In this document: positions 21,754-34,800 of the stretch, one piece after another
How the letters are laid out: each line of letters begins with the position of its first letter
Position numbering within the stretch: position 1 is the stretch's first letter
Assembly: GCA_946122785.1 (NCBI GenBank)
Contig: CAMGYJ010000011.1
Span: 56,470,449 to 56,534,448 of the forward strand
DNA length: 64,000 bases
DNA from: Linum tenue
Lineage: Eukaryota > Streptophyta > Magnoliopsida > Malpighiales > Linaceae
Reading direction: 5' to 3'
Translations under genes and position numbers: made by a program
Notes under the pieces: generated by a model
Told to the model about the DNA's origin: nothing
The model's input: the letters and a program-made list of their open reading frames with translations, nothing else
Database searches by the model: none

Positions 21754-24700
21754 CTAAGCATCGCTAAACAATTCCGGGTACTTCTCTCGCATGCTAGTTT
21801 CTGTTTCCCAAGTAGCAGCCTCGTTGCCCTGGTTCCTCCATATCACTTTTACCATTACAATCTTCTTTTTTCTCAATTTCTTTTCCTGTTTATCCACGAT
21901 CTTGACTGGGGTTTCCTCGTAAGTCAAATCGTCCTCCAACTGGATGTCCTCATGCCTGATCACATGTTCAGGGTTAGCCCGATACGCCCTCAACATGCTC
22001 ACATGGAAGACATCGTGAATCTTAGATAGACTAGGAGGTAAAGCTAGTCGATAGGCTAATGGTCCCACACGCTCTAACACCTCGTACGGACCGATATACC
22101 TCGGACTAAGCTTTCCCTTCTTACCGAATCTCATCACTCCCTTCCAAGGAGACACCCTCAGAAATACCATATCACCCACTTCATGACTGCGTGGGTTTCC
22201 TGGCCTCTGAGCATTACTTTTCTGCCGGTCCTGGGCCACCTTCAAGTTTCGACGAATTGCCTCCACCTTTTCCACTGCCTTCTGTACCATATCCGGACCT
22301 TCTAGTTGTCGCACTCCTTCTTCATCCCAGTATAGTGGCGTGCGACATTTTCTCCCATACAATACCTCATATGGAGCTGCTTGTATCGAGCTGTGATACT
22401 GGTTATTGTAAGCAAACTCCATTAGGGGCAAATGCTCGTCCCAAGCTCCCTCCATCGTCAATACACACGCCCTTAGCAGGTCTTCCAGCGTTTGAATCGT
22501 CCTCTCTGATTGTCCATCAGTTTGGGGGTGATATGCAGTAGAGAAATGCACCTTAGTGCCCATAGCCTTCTGGAGACTTACCCAGAATCGTGCCGTGAAG
22601 CTAGGATCGCGATCAGACACGATGCTAAGTGGAACTCCATGTAGCCTTACTATCTCTCTCACACACAATCTAGCCAGTTCTTCCAGCCCTGGCTTGAACT
22701 TGATTGGTATAAAATGAGCCACCTTTGAGAATCGGTCTATAATTACCCATACTCCGTCATTTCCCTTCGGGGTCCTCGGCAATCCATACACAAAGTCCAT
22801 AGTGATCTTCTCCCAAGTCCATTGTGGAATCTCCAGCGGTAGGTGTTCAATGACTGGGGCTTGATGCTCAGCCTTAATCATTTGACATTCCAGGCACTGG
22901 TAAACATGTGCTGCTACATCCTTCTTCAATCCTGGCCACCAAAAATGCTCCTTGAGGGTACGATACATTTTTGTGGCACCAGGGTGCATTGCATATGGTG
23001 CAGAGTGAGCCTCGTCCAGAATGTCCTTTCTCAACTTGTCGACATCCGGCACACACAATCTTCCTTGATACATCAGTACACCATCTACCAATTCAAATTT
23101 GGTGTCCTTCCCTTCTAACACCCGTTTCTTATAATTCCCCAATTCTGTATCTTCACTCTGCTTCTCCTTGATACGTTCCTGTAACATAGGGCGAACCTTC
23201 AAGGTTGCTAACAACTTCGTTACTTCTTCTAATTCCAATTCCACGTTCATGGCCCTCAAAGAGACCAATTCGGGTAAAGGACTCTCTCTCTTCCTACTCA
23301 ATGCATCAGCTACCACATTTGCCTTTCCTGGGTGGTACTTAATAGTACAATCGTAATCGCTTAACAGCTCCATCCACCTCCTCTGTCTCATGTTCAACTC
23401 CTTCTGATCAGTTAAGTGTTGGAGACTTTTGTGATCAGTAAAGATGTTGAAAGTCTCGCCGTAGAGATAGTGTCTCCATAGTTTCAAGGCGAAGACCACT
23501 GCTGCCAACTCTAAGTCATGGGTGGGGTAGTTCACCTCGTGGGGTCGTAGTTGCCTCGAAGCATATGCAATCACCTTCTTATCTTGCATCAGCACACAAC
23601 CCAACCCTTGATAGGAAGCATCGCTATAGATGGAATACTCCCCACCGCTGGTTGGTAGTGCCAACACTGGTGCAGACGTCAACTTCTTCTTCAGCAACTC
23701 GAATGCAGCTTGACACTTCTCGTCCCATACAAATGCCTTCCCCTTCTGCAACAATTGAGTCATGGGTCTCGCAATACTGGAGAAGCCTTCTACAAACCTC
23801 CGGTAGTACCCAGCTAAACCCAGAAAACTCCGTACTTCGGAAACGTTCTTTGGTGGAATCCAGTTTGTCACAGCTTCAATCTTCTTTGGATCCACCTCAA
23901 CTCCACGACCAGAGATCATATGTCCCAAAAATAGGACTTCGTCTAGCCAGAAATCGCATTTAGAGAACTTGGCATACAACTCTTCCTGCTTCAGTTTCTG
24001 TAATACCACCCTTAAATGCTCTTCATGATCTTTCTCGCTCTTAGATTAGATGAGGATGTCATCAATGAATACGATGACAAACTTATCTAGATATTCATGA
24101 AGAACTCGGTTCATCAAGGCCATGAAAGCTGCCGGTGCATTAGTCAAACCGAATGGCATGACCAAAAACTCGTAGTGGCCATATCGTGTGCGTAATGCCG
24201 TCTTAGGTATGGAGCCATCTGCTACTCTCAATTGATGGTATCCAGACCTCAGATCAATTTTTGAGAACACTTTTGCTCCTTGTAGCTGGTCGAAGAGATC
24301 GTCTATCCTTGGCAGAGGATAACGATTCTTGATGGTTGCCTTGTTCAACTTTCTATAGTCGATGCACAGTCTCATACTACCATCCTTCTTCTTCACGAAC
24401 AACACCGGTGCTCCCCACGGTGATACGCTAGGGCGGATGAAACCCTTCTCCAATAGCTCTTCTAACTGTTCCTTCAGCTCCTTCAACTCCACTGGTGCCA
24501 TGCGGTATGGAGGAATGGATATTGGTGCTGTACCAGGAACCACTTCAATATCAAACTCCACCTCCCGTTGCGGCGGTAACCCAGGAAGATCTTCGGGGAA
24601 TACCTCGGGGTATTCTCTCACAATAGGCACATCTTCTATCTTCTTCTCTTGCACCTCCTTGATATGGGCCAAGTAGGCTTCACATCCTTTTTGGATCAAC

Positions 24701-26091
24701 GAGAAGGCCTTCATCGCAGAGATTAAGCCTCCTGGGATCAGCTTTCTGGTACCCTTGAATAACGCCGTGCCCTTGCCCTCAATTTCAAGGCTAACCTCCT
24801 TCTTGTAACAATCCACCCTTGCTCGGTTTTTGGACAGCCAATCCATACCCAGTATGACGTCAAACTCGTCAAACGGTAGTATGATTAGATTTGCTTCGAA
24901 CTCGTAACCAGCCACTGTGATAGTGCAATTCCTAATGACGGAATCGACTATCAATGTATCCCCTACCGGGGTTCTCACTCCTATGTTCTGACCCAACTTC
25001 ACTGATGGTATTTTTACGTTTCTAGCAAACTTTGTAGAGATAAATGAATGCGTAGAACCAGAATCGATGAGCACAAAAGCTGAATGTCGATAAAGAGTAA
25101 TCATACCCGTCACCACATCAGGTGCAGCATCTGCCTCTTCTCTCCTCATGGCGAAGATCCTTGGTTGCCCAGCTGCTTGAGACCCTTGGCCCCTATCATT
25201 ACGGATGGGCCGCCCAGCATTTCCTCCATTGTTGTTGAAGGATCGGTTTGGCTGATTGCCAAACTGGTACCCGGTGTGAGTTTTGCCTCCTCCACCACGA
25301 ATAGACTGTTCAGACTGAGTCCTCCCTTGCCCTCCCTTCTTAGGGCATTCTCTGGCAAAATGGCCTGGTTCGTTGCAGTGGAAACAGACCCCTAAGTGAA
25401 GCTTGCATTCTCCCGGATGAATCTTCCCACACTGGTTGCAAGGACCCCTGTTACTATAGGTCGGACCCGGCTTAGTCGAACCAGCCCGACTTTGAGTGCC
25501 TCCATAACTAGGTGGACCATTCGGCCTCCTCCTGGTCTGACTCATCTGGCTCGGTCCCTCTGTGAAGCTCATAGCCTTTCTCTTATGACCATCTCGTTGT
25601 ACCCTTTCTTCGTACAAGCTCTGTTCTACCCTCTCCACTCGGAGGGCTGCCTGATAAATCTCTTCTCTACTGTTCCATACATGTGCACTCAGGTCCCTCC
25701 TAAGGGTAGGCTTCAGGCTCTCTAGGTAGTGACTGCGTTGAATCCCAGCATCCTGGAACTGTGGCCCTCCATAAGGGAGCAGTTTATCAAACCGGGATGT
25801 GTACTCCGCCACTGTCTCTCTTTTTTCACTTCCCCACTTTTGCCTGATCATAAGGAATTCCCTCTGCCGCTCGGTCCGATAGGACATTGGTATGTAGTGG
25901 TCTTTGAACAGTTGCACGAACCCTGGCCAAGTGATGGCTGGTGGATCCTCCCGACTGGCTGGCTGTGTATCCCACCAGTTGTAAGCAGCACCCTGCAGTA
26001 GGGACACTGTCAGCAACACTTTGTCCTCGTCATCTGCTCGCATCTCTTGTAGGGTGCGAGTGACTTTTGACAGCCACAAATCGATCTCCAT
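21754..26091 (-). pseudogene. gag-pol polyprotein of the Tekay-type element (interrupted)
   Basis: One frame runs from 26091 to 21754, broken only by a TAA at 24046-24048. In order it encodes: retrotransposon gag core; a CCHC zinc knuckle ([14 protein letters not shown], about 25345-25390); an aspartic protease with DSGSTHSF (about 25050-25075); reverse transcriptase with the catalytic FIDD box just before the stop; RNase H with TDHKSL (about 23420); integrase with an HHCC zinc finger (about 22860-23010) and D-D-E core; and a C-terminal chromodomain-like segment ending near 21754. The stop replaces the residue after FIDDILI, at a position usually Tyr. Upstream of Met 26091 the frame stays open for about 200 nt to a stop near 26290 but has no ATG. 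The true gag N terminus is therefore missing or its start is lost, and the element cannot make a complete polyprotein by itself. Confidence 0.9.
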
Positions 26092-26418
26092 GGGATCCGT
26101 CGAACGATCCCCGTAGAAATCCTCTACCTTCCTCTTCCGGAACGTATCATAATCCGGTGGACGCCTAGGTTGCGGCGGTGGTGGAAGGTTGACGTGGGCA
26201 TTACTAGCTCTGCATATAAGTAAGGCCCTTTTAGTAATCGAGCTATTTTTTTCAATACGATTAGAGTAGACTGGAGATTTTATAAATCCTTAAAAGAAAT
26301 CCTTGACTCGTTTGGCCAAAACTTAAAACACGTTTTTCTTTTCCTTTGAAACATAAGCCTTTAAAACTACGACCGATATTCCAGTATTCCTTGGAGACCA
26401 AGGAACAGAAGAACACCG
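26092..26418 (-). other. Tekay leader and start-less gag extension
   Basis: Open in the gag frame from about 26290 with a Pro-rich run ([15 protein letters not shown]) continuing into gag, but without an ATG. The rest is untranslated leader between the primer-binding site and gag. Confidence 0.6.
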
Positions 26419-26430
26419 GCTCTGATACCA
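26419..26430 (-). other. primer-binding site, initiator tRNA-Met
   Basis: Minus strand TGGTATCAGAGC, the standard plant retrotransposon primer site complementary to the 3' end of initiator tRNA-Met, 3 bp from the 5' LTR. Confidence 0.9.
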
Positions 26431-26433
26431 AAA

Positions 26434-29400
26434 TGTCACATCCCGATTTCTAAAACCCTTAAATAACAATTTTGCTCCGGAGCATATTTAAAATTTTGGA
26501 AGAAAGAAATAATAATGTGCTTGAAATACCAATACTGAAAAGAAATTGTTATAATTCATAAGCAAAGCCCTAACATTTGGGCAAACCTCAAACCATAAAT
26601 TCTTATCCTTTTAAATCTCCAGTCATTACTCATAATCATAAAGCAAATAACTAAAGATTACAAATGCTGCTTACTCCGATCCGTGATCAGACATCTTCAG
26701 AAGTGTTCACGTGGTCCCCCTCTGGTAGCCTGCTCTCTCACTGGGTGCTCCTCGACTGGATGCTCCCTAGCTCCCCCTCTACGACCTGGTGAGTGGGTTG
26801 GGGTCAGTCTACGCCATTACTAAAACTTGAAGCACTTACGGGTATTCCCTTAAGTGTTCACCTCAAAAACTTGTGGAAGTTGTTCATACTTCCACCCTTT
26901 AAATTTTAACCCTTAAAAACGTGGGAGTTGTTGTTACTCGCCACCCTCAAAAATCTTAAACCTTTGACGACTCTGGGATCCCCTCACTAACTAGTCCAAC
27001 CGCCCAGCTCATACGTATGAGGGCCAACATAGGCCTTTCCTTAAACCTTTTTATGGGAGTAATCAATTCAACCCCATAAACCTTAAGAGTATATCATACT
27101 CTTCCTTTAAATTTCATGTGATGTCTAAGTGATTCATCCACATGTTCCTTAAGAGCAACTTGCTCTTCCTTTAAACTTTCACTGGGGCGGGGGACTGGCG
27201 TTAGTGAACTACCTTAAAATCTTTTCACCCTAATTTAATTAGGAGTGAAATACCTCTTAAATGTTGATCCTTAAAGATCAAGCAACCTTCATTAAATAAC
27301 ATAAATATAAAAGCTTCAAGTAAATACTGACAGCTCAAATAATCATATACTTCACAATCATAACTCAAATAGAGCATCTCAGATAATATCTCAAATAAAA
27401 CATGCTTTATCAATCACGACATAAATCAACCACTGGCATACGATTCACATAAACACACATACGTAAAACTCATAAGTCAAATACTTGAAATTACGTAAGG
27501 CGTAGAATTTACCCCCTTAAACCACTCACCTCTCAAATGACAATTCTTAGTTCCCTTGACGTGAAATCCTTAATCCGATCGCTTCTTCAATCCTATAAAC
27601 TGAAATCATCTTCCCTTAGTTGGTAATCCTCAAATTTAGTCCCATTAACGTATTGGGAAAATTTCCCTCATTGATTACTTAGTCCCAAAATCCTTTAAAA
27701 ATGGCCCTCAATCTCTTTTAAATCATTTCCTCAAAACTAAACTTTTCAACCCTTTAATTCAAGAATTAAATCATCTCAAACAATTCAATAACTCCTAAAA
27801 TAGCTCTTATAAAATCCTCATAAATTTCTCAAAATATATTTTCCATTTAAGATTCTAAATTCTGACCTTGGTTAACTCAAATCATTAATCTCAATTAATA
27901 AACATAAGCCCTCTTTTAAATAACCTCTTTTTCCTATTAAAATTAATCATATATAATTTTTAAACCGAGTCACAAAAACTAATAATTCTCCTCTATAATT
28001 TTATAACATCTGTAAATAATCATAGTTTCATGTAAAATTATCAAATCACCAAAACGACTTCGTACAGTATTTTAATTAATTAAAACCAACATTCGTTTAA
28101 TTTTTATAAATACAAATACAGATCCAAAAATTCTAAAATTTATACACGAGCATTATACAAATATTCTCAAATTTATAAAATTATCATATTATGAAAATAC
28201 CCACTGGAAAGTGTCGGAAATAAACATAACCATGAAAACAAAATATGATTTTCGGGCCAAATTATCAAAACTTAAAACTCTGAGGGACTAAGTTGTATGT
28301 ACTGAATTCATGGGGGACTGATCTGGACAATAGCCCAGCAATCATTTGAGACAGCGTCAATTTCGTCACTAAAAGACTGTAAGTTTCGTTGCTAAAAACC
28401 CATAACTTGCATATACGCTAATACTCGAGTTAATCTCATAGAATCGGATCTGTTACCTTGGGATCGATCATAAAACTGGGTTTGATGATTCTGGGCGTCG
28501 TTCCTCCTTGTCGATCGCCGTTTGAGTCCACGACGTCTTGTGGCAAAGCTACGGTTCATTACGTACGCGGATCGATTAGCTACAACATAACTCAAGGTGG
28601 ACGGAAATTCGGGTTCGAGATTCTTACCGAGCCTGGGTCGTGTTTGTTTGGCAGGATAAGGCAGTACCGAGAGGGTCGTGCTCGTGGTCAACCGACGAGA
28701 CGTGCTAGGACTAATGTGAGCACGAGAGGAAACGAGGGCGACGGACGAACAATGCTCGCTTGCGCTAGAAGGGCTGCTACTTGCTTAGGCTGCTGCTGTT
28801 GCTAGGCGAGATCAGAATAGATGGACGAGGTTGGCTGGTGGTGGCGATGTGTTTGATGGCGGGGAGAGGAAGTGGTGGCGATGGCGGAGTCAAGAGAGAG
28901 AGGGAGACTACGGTCGGGTTTTCTTTCCTTCCTAGGCTGCTGCAAGCTACCTTCCCTCTCGTTTTGTTTGACGTTTATGTTTATGGAATACAATGGTGGA
29001 GCTAATGGGTCTGCGTTGTAGTTGAAGAACCAAAAATGGTGAGAGAGATAGATAGCACTCGTGAGTGTTTACGGGAGGGAGAACAATGGGTCGTAATTTC
29101 ATGGAAGGGGATGAGATTCAACTTAAAAGAAAGTTCCACCGACATTGCCTTCTTCAACTGCCCAACTCTCCTATTAAATTGGACAGCCCTATCAAGTATG
29201 GTGGTTCTTTTATTGCCGTTCCAAATTATGGCAGGATAATAAAATGATATGATTTGGTCTCTTGTGAGGCTTTGCAGGGGACTGGGGCGAGAGAGATGGG
29301 ATGGGTGGGCATTAGTTGTGGTCACGGTAAAGAGAGGGAGAAGTGGGGTGGTGTACAGATGGGGTGGGGTGGGTTTTCTATTTTTTTGTTTTGTTTTTTT

Positions 29401-29535
29401 TTTGTTTTTCTTTACTAATAATAATAATAATAAGTTATTATTATTATTCCTAATTCGCAATCCTTTATACGTAACCGTCTATCCAATCGTTCATTTATCA
29501 TGATCGAACATGAACTCAAATGTCGGGGTGTTACA
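26434..29535 (-). repeat. Tekay-type 5' LTR
   Basis: Identical wherever checked to the copy at 18366-21467. As the 5' LTR it would drive transcription towards lower coordinates. Confidence 0.9.
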
Positions 29536-30144
29536 GTAATGGTGGGAAGGTGAGTGGGATTGGTTTAGTGACTCCTTCAGACAAAATTTCCCCACCCACG
29601 TTACTTTCATTTGATGGGTAGTTGGAGGCAACTCTTATCTCCAGCTTTATCATTAATCAATTATGTCATTAATCAAATAAGTCTTGTTAAAGAAAATGTG
29701 ACATTAATTTCTAGCGATGGGTACATCTGTCAGGTCGACGTGTTCAGTTATACTGACATGTAATATCAACCTTTGAAAGGGTTCTCCTTTCCATTACGAT
29801 CCCGTGGGCTCAAACGGCTCGTTATTTCGATTCCAAACGAAGAAGTTATGACTAAATAAGTGTCGATACGTACGTTATTTCAATAACGAAGTCTAGACTT
29901 CAAACTGACATATCTCACTCGTTTGAAATCCAAACTTAGTTCCGTAAAATTCTACGTGATCGTGGAAGAATTTTCTAACGTGTGAAATCAAGATTTGTTC
30001 AAAATCTCTGATCCATCATTCCAGAATATTCTTTATTTCCTAAACCATTCGGTGTGGTCGCAATTTCTTCTAGTATGATTGAAATTCATGATTCCTCATC
30101 AAACCGAATTGATTTATAAATTGTCCGAGGTTTGGGATGTTACA
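29536..30144 (-). repeat. outer element 3' LTR, second part
   Basis: Begins with the inner target duplication gtaat and continues in register with 35254-35862, ending gggatgttaca. Confidence 0.85.
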
Positions 30145-31808
30145 ACTCTCCCACTCTTAATTGGATTTCGTCCCCGAAATCAAAGTGTTGGTCAATCTGG
30201 CCGTACACATCCTGTGCACTAAACTCCTTAGTGGACAATACTTAATTAAGCCACCAAGGATGGTCAACCCTCTCTTTTTCTCACGTCTCTTCTCACTTGG
30301 TTGTGATGATTTGAGAAGTGGAACCATTGAATAACGTCAACCTATTGCCATAAGCATTAGGTTAATCATGTATTTTGAGGGGTACACTTTTATTAGTTCA
30401 GCACGCTCTCCCACTTATGCTTTGATGGTCCCTCTGGATGTGTTCCTACTTTTCTAGCCTTTATCCACAACCTTAGGCATTATGATCCTTTAGCTTCGAA
30501 AACAAAACTGGGCATTGCCTTTTCTTATGTCATCCATGATTACATCCTCAGCAATTCGTCAATTCAGTGGTGTCACTAAATGATTTGTCATCTTGCTTGT
30601 CTCCTTTCCCAATCGCTTACATGATCGTTCGCAATAGAACCTTGTCTCCTCCAGATGAGACATCAAGTCTCAGTCCTTCGGCATCTCCTTATTGTGTTCA
30701 AGAAAACTCTCATTCTTTGAGATGAATTTTTCCTTCACATCCTCCCATCCCCTCCGTCTATTCATCAAGAATTCGATCCATGGTTTAGGGATATATCTAG
30801 AGCTTCGTCGTTTTTGCTCATGATGCTAATCCCTTAGTGTCAGTTACCATCCGATAACATATAACACCAATTTGTCACTTTAGAGTTTAATCTATATCGC
30901 CTCTAAATATTGGCTACGTGCTTGCTATCGCACTTCTCTTTTGTACTTTAGCATACTCATACCGATCATAAGTTGATTATGTCATGAGTTAGCTCCGGGC
31001 TCATTGCATTTATTCTAGCTCCCAACTTGTCCATTATTCGCCCATCACATCTACTCTCTATTGGTGCCTCTGACTTTTAAGACATTGACCTGAACTTTTG
31101 GTCATCTATCTCCTTTCACATCATTATTTTGATGATGTATCTCGTTGTCGATCGTCCTTCGTCATTTTCGCCGCATGCTAGTTAACGTCTCCTCATCTTG
31201 ACTCATTCTCGTACTTAATAGTCTGCTGAGCGATCTTGTTCCATCAATCCTCGAGAAATTTATTTTTCCTCAATCCACGTTATCACTCGGTCCCGTATTT
31301 AGTCTAATGTATCAAAAAGTTATCATTAGATTGGGTCTCTCTGACCTCAACTAATATCATGAAACTTGGGATTCTAAACCCCAAAATGAAATCCGCAATC
31401 CTTAAAGGTTTGCAGAATTCCTACTAACTCTTTCAACTCTTGTTTCCCTTGAATCAGGAAACTCCATCCCTCAAATTGGGATGTGGCACCTTTTGCACAG
31501 ATCGATGGTTCCTTGGAGGAGGAAATCACTTTTCAATTTTCGTCTCAAATGGCTCGTCAAAAGACTTTCTTCAAAAGACTTCTCAAATCAATTTCATTTC
31601 AAATGCTTCTCTAAAAATGCTTAAAATCATTTTGATTGAATGCAACTGACTCTGACTATGCATCACAACATCATGTTTGGTCTCAACTCCTGGAAGTTTA
31701 GTGCAAATACGGGTATGGAGTACTCCCCCTCTTTTGAGAGTGATCAGTTCTCAAGAGTGAAAGTAACATACCTATAATGCAGAAAACAAACCGGGCTCTG
31801 ATACCACT
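30145..31808 (-). other. internal domain of the LARD-like element (non-coding)
   Basis: 1.66 kb with no open frame resembling gag, protease, reverse transcriptase or integrase. On the minus strand it begins after the primer-binding site and ends with an AGAGTGGGAGAGT polypurine tract touching the 3' LTR. Near that end it has ttcgtccccgaaat, a phrase also found beside the Tekay polypurine tract. Otherwise I see nothing to annotate. Confidence 0.7.
31795..31806 (-). other. primer-binding site of the outer element, initiator tRNA-Met
   Basis: Minus strand TGGTATCAGAGC, just inside the right (5') LTR. It sets the orientation of the element. Confidence 0.9.
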
Positions 31809-34800
31809 AGTAACACCCCACCCTAAAATCATGGGTCGAACCAATGGTTCAACCGCGCAGCGGAAAACACTCGGGGTTTACGTTTTCAAAATCTTGACTC
31901 AACTGACATCCACATCATTCTCATATGTTTAAAATTCAACTCATCATAACAATTACTAAAAATCATATTCTCAATTCATTAATCCATCTTCGTCAAATTC
32001 AGGATTCACCAAACCCATACTATCAGTCTTATCTACTCCGTTCATACTCAACTCAAGTTAATGATCATACATGACCATTGTAAACTATCATGCATGGTCA
32101 AAACCAGAATCGTAAAAATAAGGATTTCGAAGTACATCAATATGTGAAAAACCTTTTAAACCAAAATCCTCCATCGATCATTGTGTAGTGCCAGAGTCAT
32201 CCTCAATTTATCACACCTGTCACATCTAGAAAGAAAAATGGGTCAGCTACTAAGCTGAGTGTGTGGACCTGGCCTATACGGCAAAACTATTGTTAGCATG
32301 CCATCACACCATCACATCTTGTTGATTAAGAACACATCATCAACAAATTATCATGCCACACGAAAATCTCATTAATCTCTAGATTTATTTCTAGGTCATC
32401 AATCCAAATTCGTCTTTAACCCAATTCCTCATGGTATGGCTTTCATTAATCAAGTCGTATATCGACATAAAATCGTAAACTTACCTCAACTCATGAATCC
32501 ATAATATCAATCCTTCATTCAAAGTAAACTCATCATTTAAGCATCAAGCATGTCAATCATTCATCCATAATCAAATCACCAATTTGGAATTAACCATATC
32601 AATCATTCATCCATAATCAAATCACCAATTTGGCATTAACCATATCAATCATTCATCCATAATCAAATCACCAATATGGCATTAACCATATCAATCTTTC
32701 AATCAATCATCAATCGAATATAACTTCACGATTTCCTTTGTGGAAATCATCTCCATCATATATATCATATGCAATGCATGAAATGCAGACTCTCCATTTA
32801 TTATTAATTTGCGCGCTAAGGTCACCATACGCCCACCCCGCTCGAGCTCATCATCTCAGTGGTTATATCAAAAACCACAATCTCATCCAATCTAGGATTA
32901 TCATAAATCCTTTCATCAGGACCGCAGCCCAATCCATCTCATAGGGGTAGGCATAGGCCCTTCTATGTCTATGTGATTTAACATGATCAAACAATATCAA
33001 TTTCTCTCTTCCATCATATCTCAATCGATCCAAGAAATCAATAGCGTCCCATTGATATTCCCAGTCCATGCATATCTCACATCATCTATGCATACTTTGA
33101 TGCATTGCATGATCTCAATATAATCATCATCTTCTCAATGATATAAGTAATTCATTCTCTTCAATCAAACGTGACAAATCTACCAAGTACTCAATTTATC
33201 AATACTTCATTCACTCATCGTAACCATTTAACACATCAAATACAAATCGATCATGATAATATTTCATCCGCATCATCATTAATCAAAACATTCATCATAT
33301 CAACGTTGTCACAAAATATCTCAGTAATATTTATAATTACCAATCACATTTATACCAAACGATATTCTAATCACGTCATAATCATACACGTCAATCGCAT
33401 CACTAGCAATCAATATCCGTATCATCATCATCATCATCATCATCATATCATAATCATATATCATGAACAATATAATTTCATTCATCATAAATCATTTTAT
33501 CATACGAACCATATAATCTAAAATACATCGGTTTATCCATATCTTCCATTAATTAATTATAACAAAATAGCAACTAAATATATTATGATCAAAATCTCAT
33601 CTTCATGAATTTCTATTAATCACTTGAAACCATTCTAAGGACCATACTCATATATATAATTCTCATGATTATCAAAGTTCATTTGAAAAGGTCTCCCCTA
33701 ATAACACATCTCTCAATAATTATTTCTTAAAGTACAAACTAAATCATAGTTCGTCATGATTCATTAATAAGACTATTTTCAATATTTCAATTAAATACTC
33801 AATTAACCATTTCTCAAAATTAATCATAAAACGTAAATCAAATTAAATCCAAGATAAAATTACTCATGGTAATCACTTTGAACTCACACTCTAATTTAAA
33901 TAATTTTCTCTTAATCACCACTATTCTGAAAATCATAATACGTTCCCTTTAATAACGAAACCACGTAGAAACCGATTTCATCCATCAACAAATCCAACAA
34001 ATATCACAAATCCTTTGATGTAATTATTCTGACCAGAATTCCTTCTCATATACTAATCCAATTTATAAATTCCCAATTTCACCCTTTTAACGTCATAACT
34101 TCAATTAATTCCGCAAAGTCAATTATTACCAATATAATCATTGTCATGATAATATATCATGACTAATTTCGTCTCAAGATTCCTCAAATTTCCTTTCCTT
34201 ATTCTGATCTCAGTAGACCTTTTCGGAAAATATTCGGAGTTCACCAAATACATCAACAATTCCAATACGAGATTAATAATAATAATTATCATAACAATCA
34301 GTTAACTTCATCAATAATTTCATCCAAGGTCACAACCATGAACCAATCACAAATCCATCATAATCATTAATCATCAAATCAATCATGCGTATTTAGAAAT
34401 AAACACGTAATTCCGGTTCCCTTTTACCGTAAGCCCACACACCTTATTTATGACGAAATCCGATTCTGTGAAAGCTCAGGAAATTCCATATCTTGGTTTC
34501 AAAATATTCTCCTCGTTCTCACGATCCTGTAGGTGAAGACGGTTCGTCGTTTGGACGTCAAACGAACGAATTATGAACGAAATACGAATTCCGTTAGTAC
34601 TCAAAGTACCAGGGACTAAATACGAAATTTTCCAGTCAACTAAAAAGAGGTTGACCCGTCTCTGTGGGAAAATTACAGAGAGCTCCTTTAACTTTTCGAT
34701 TTACCAGACATGGTACCTTGATTTGACAGATTTTTGCTCAAAGTTCGGAGGCTCGGTTCTCCCTCATCCGACGTCCGAATTCGATTTCGTTGACACCATG

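Larger units (their letters stand above)
18366..29535 (-). mobile_element. Ty3/gypsy retrotransposon, Tekay/Del-type chromovirus
   Basis: An 11.17-kb element with two 3102-bp LTRs (18366-21467 and 26434-29535). All the stretches I compared are identical at a constant offset of 8068. The primer-binding site complementary to initiator tRNA-Met is next to the right LTR, and the polyprotein reads on the minus strand. Long LTRs starting TGTAACACCCC (minus strand), an integrase and a C-terminal chromodomain-like segment point to the Tekay/Del lineage. It sits inside the left LTR of the outer element, and the uninterrupted sequence in the outer right LTR proves the insertion point. Identical LTRs mean a very recent insertion, yet the polyprotein is broken. 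Confidence 0.9.

Noticed and set aside
22191..25395. Plus-strand frames opposite the gag-pol region
   Set aside because: Antisense shadows of the minus-strand polyprotein, which carries all the catalytic motifs.
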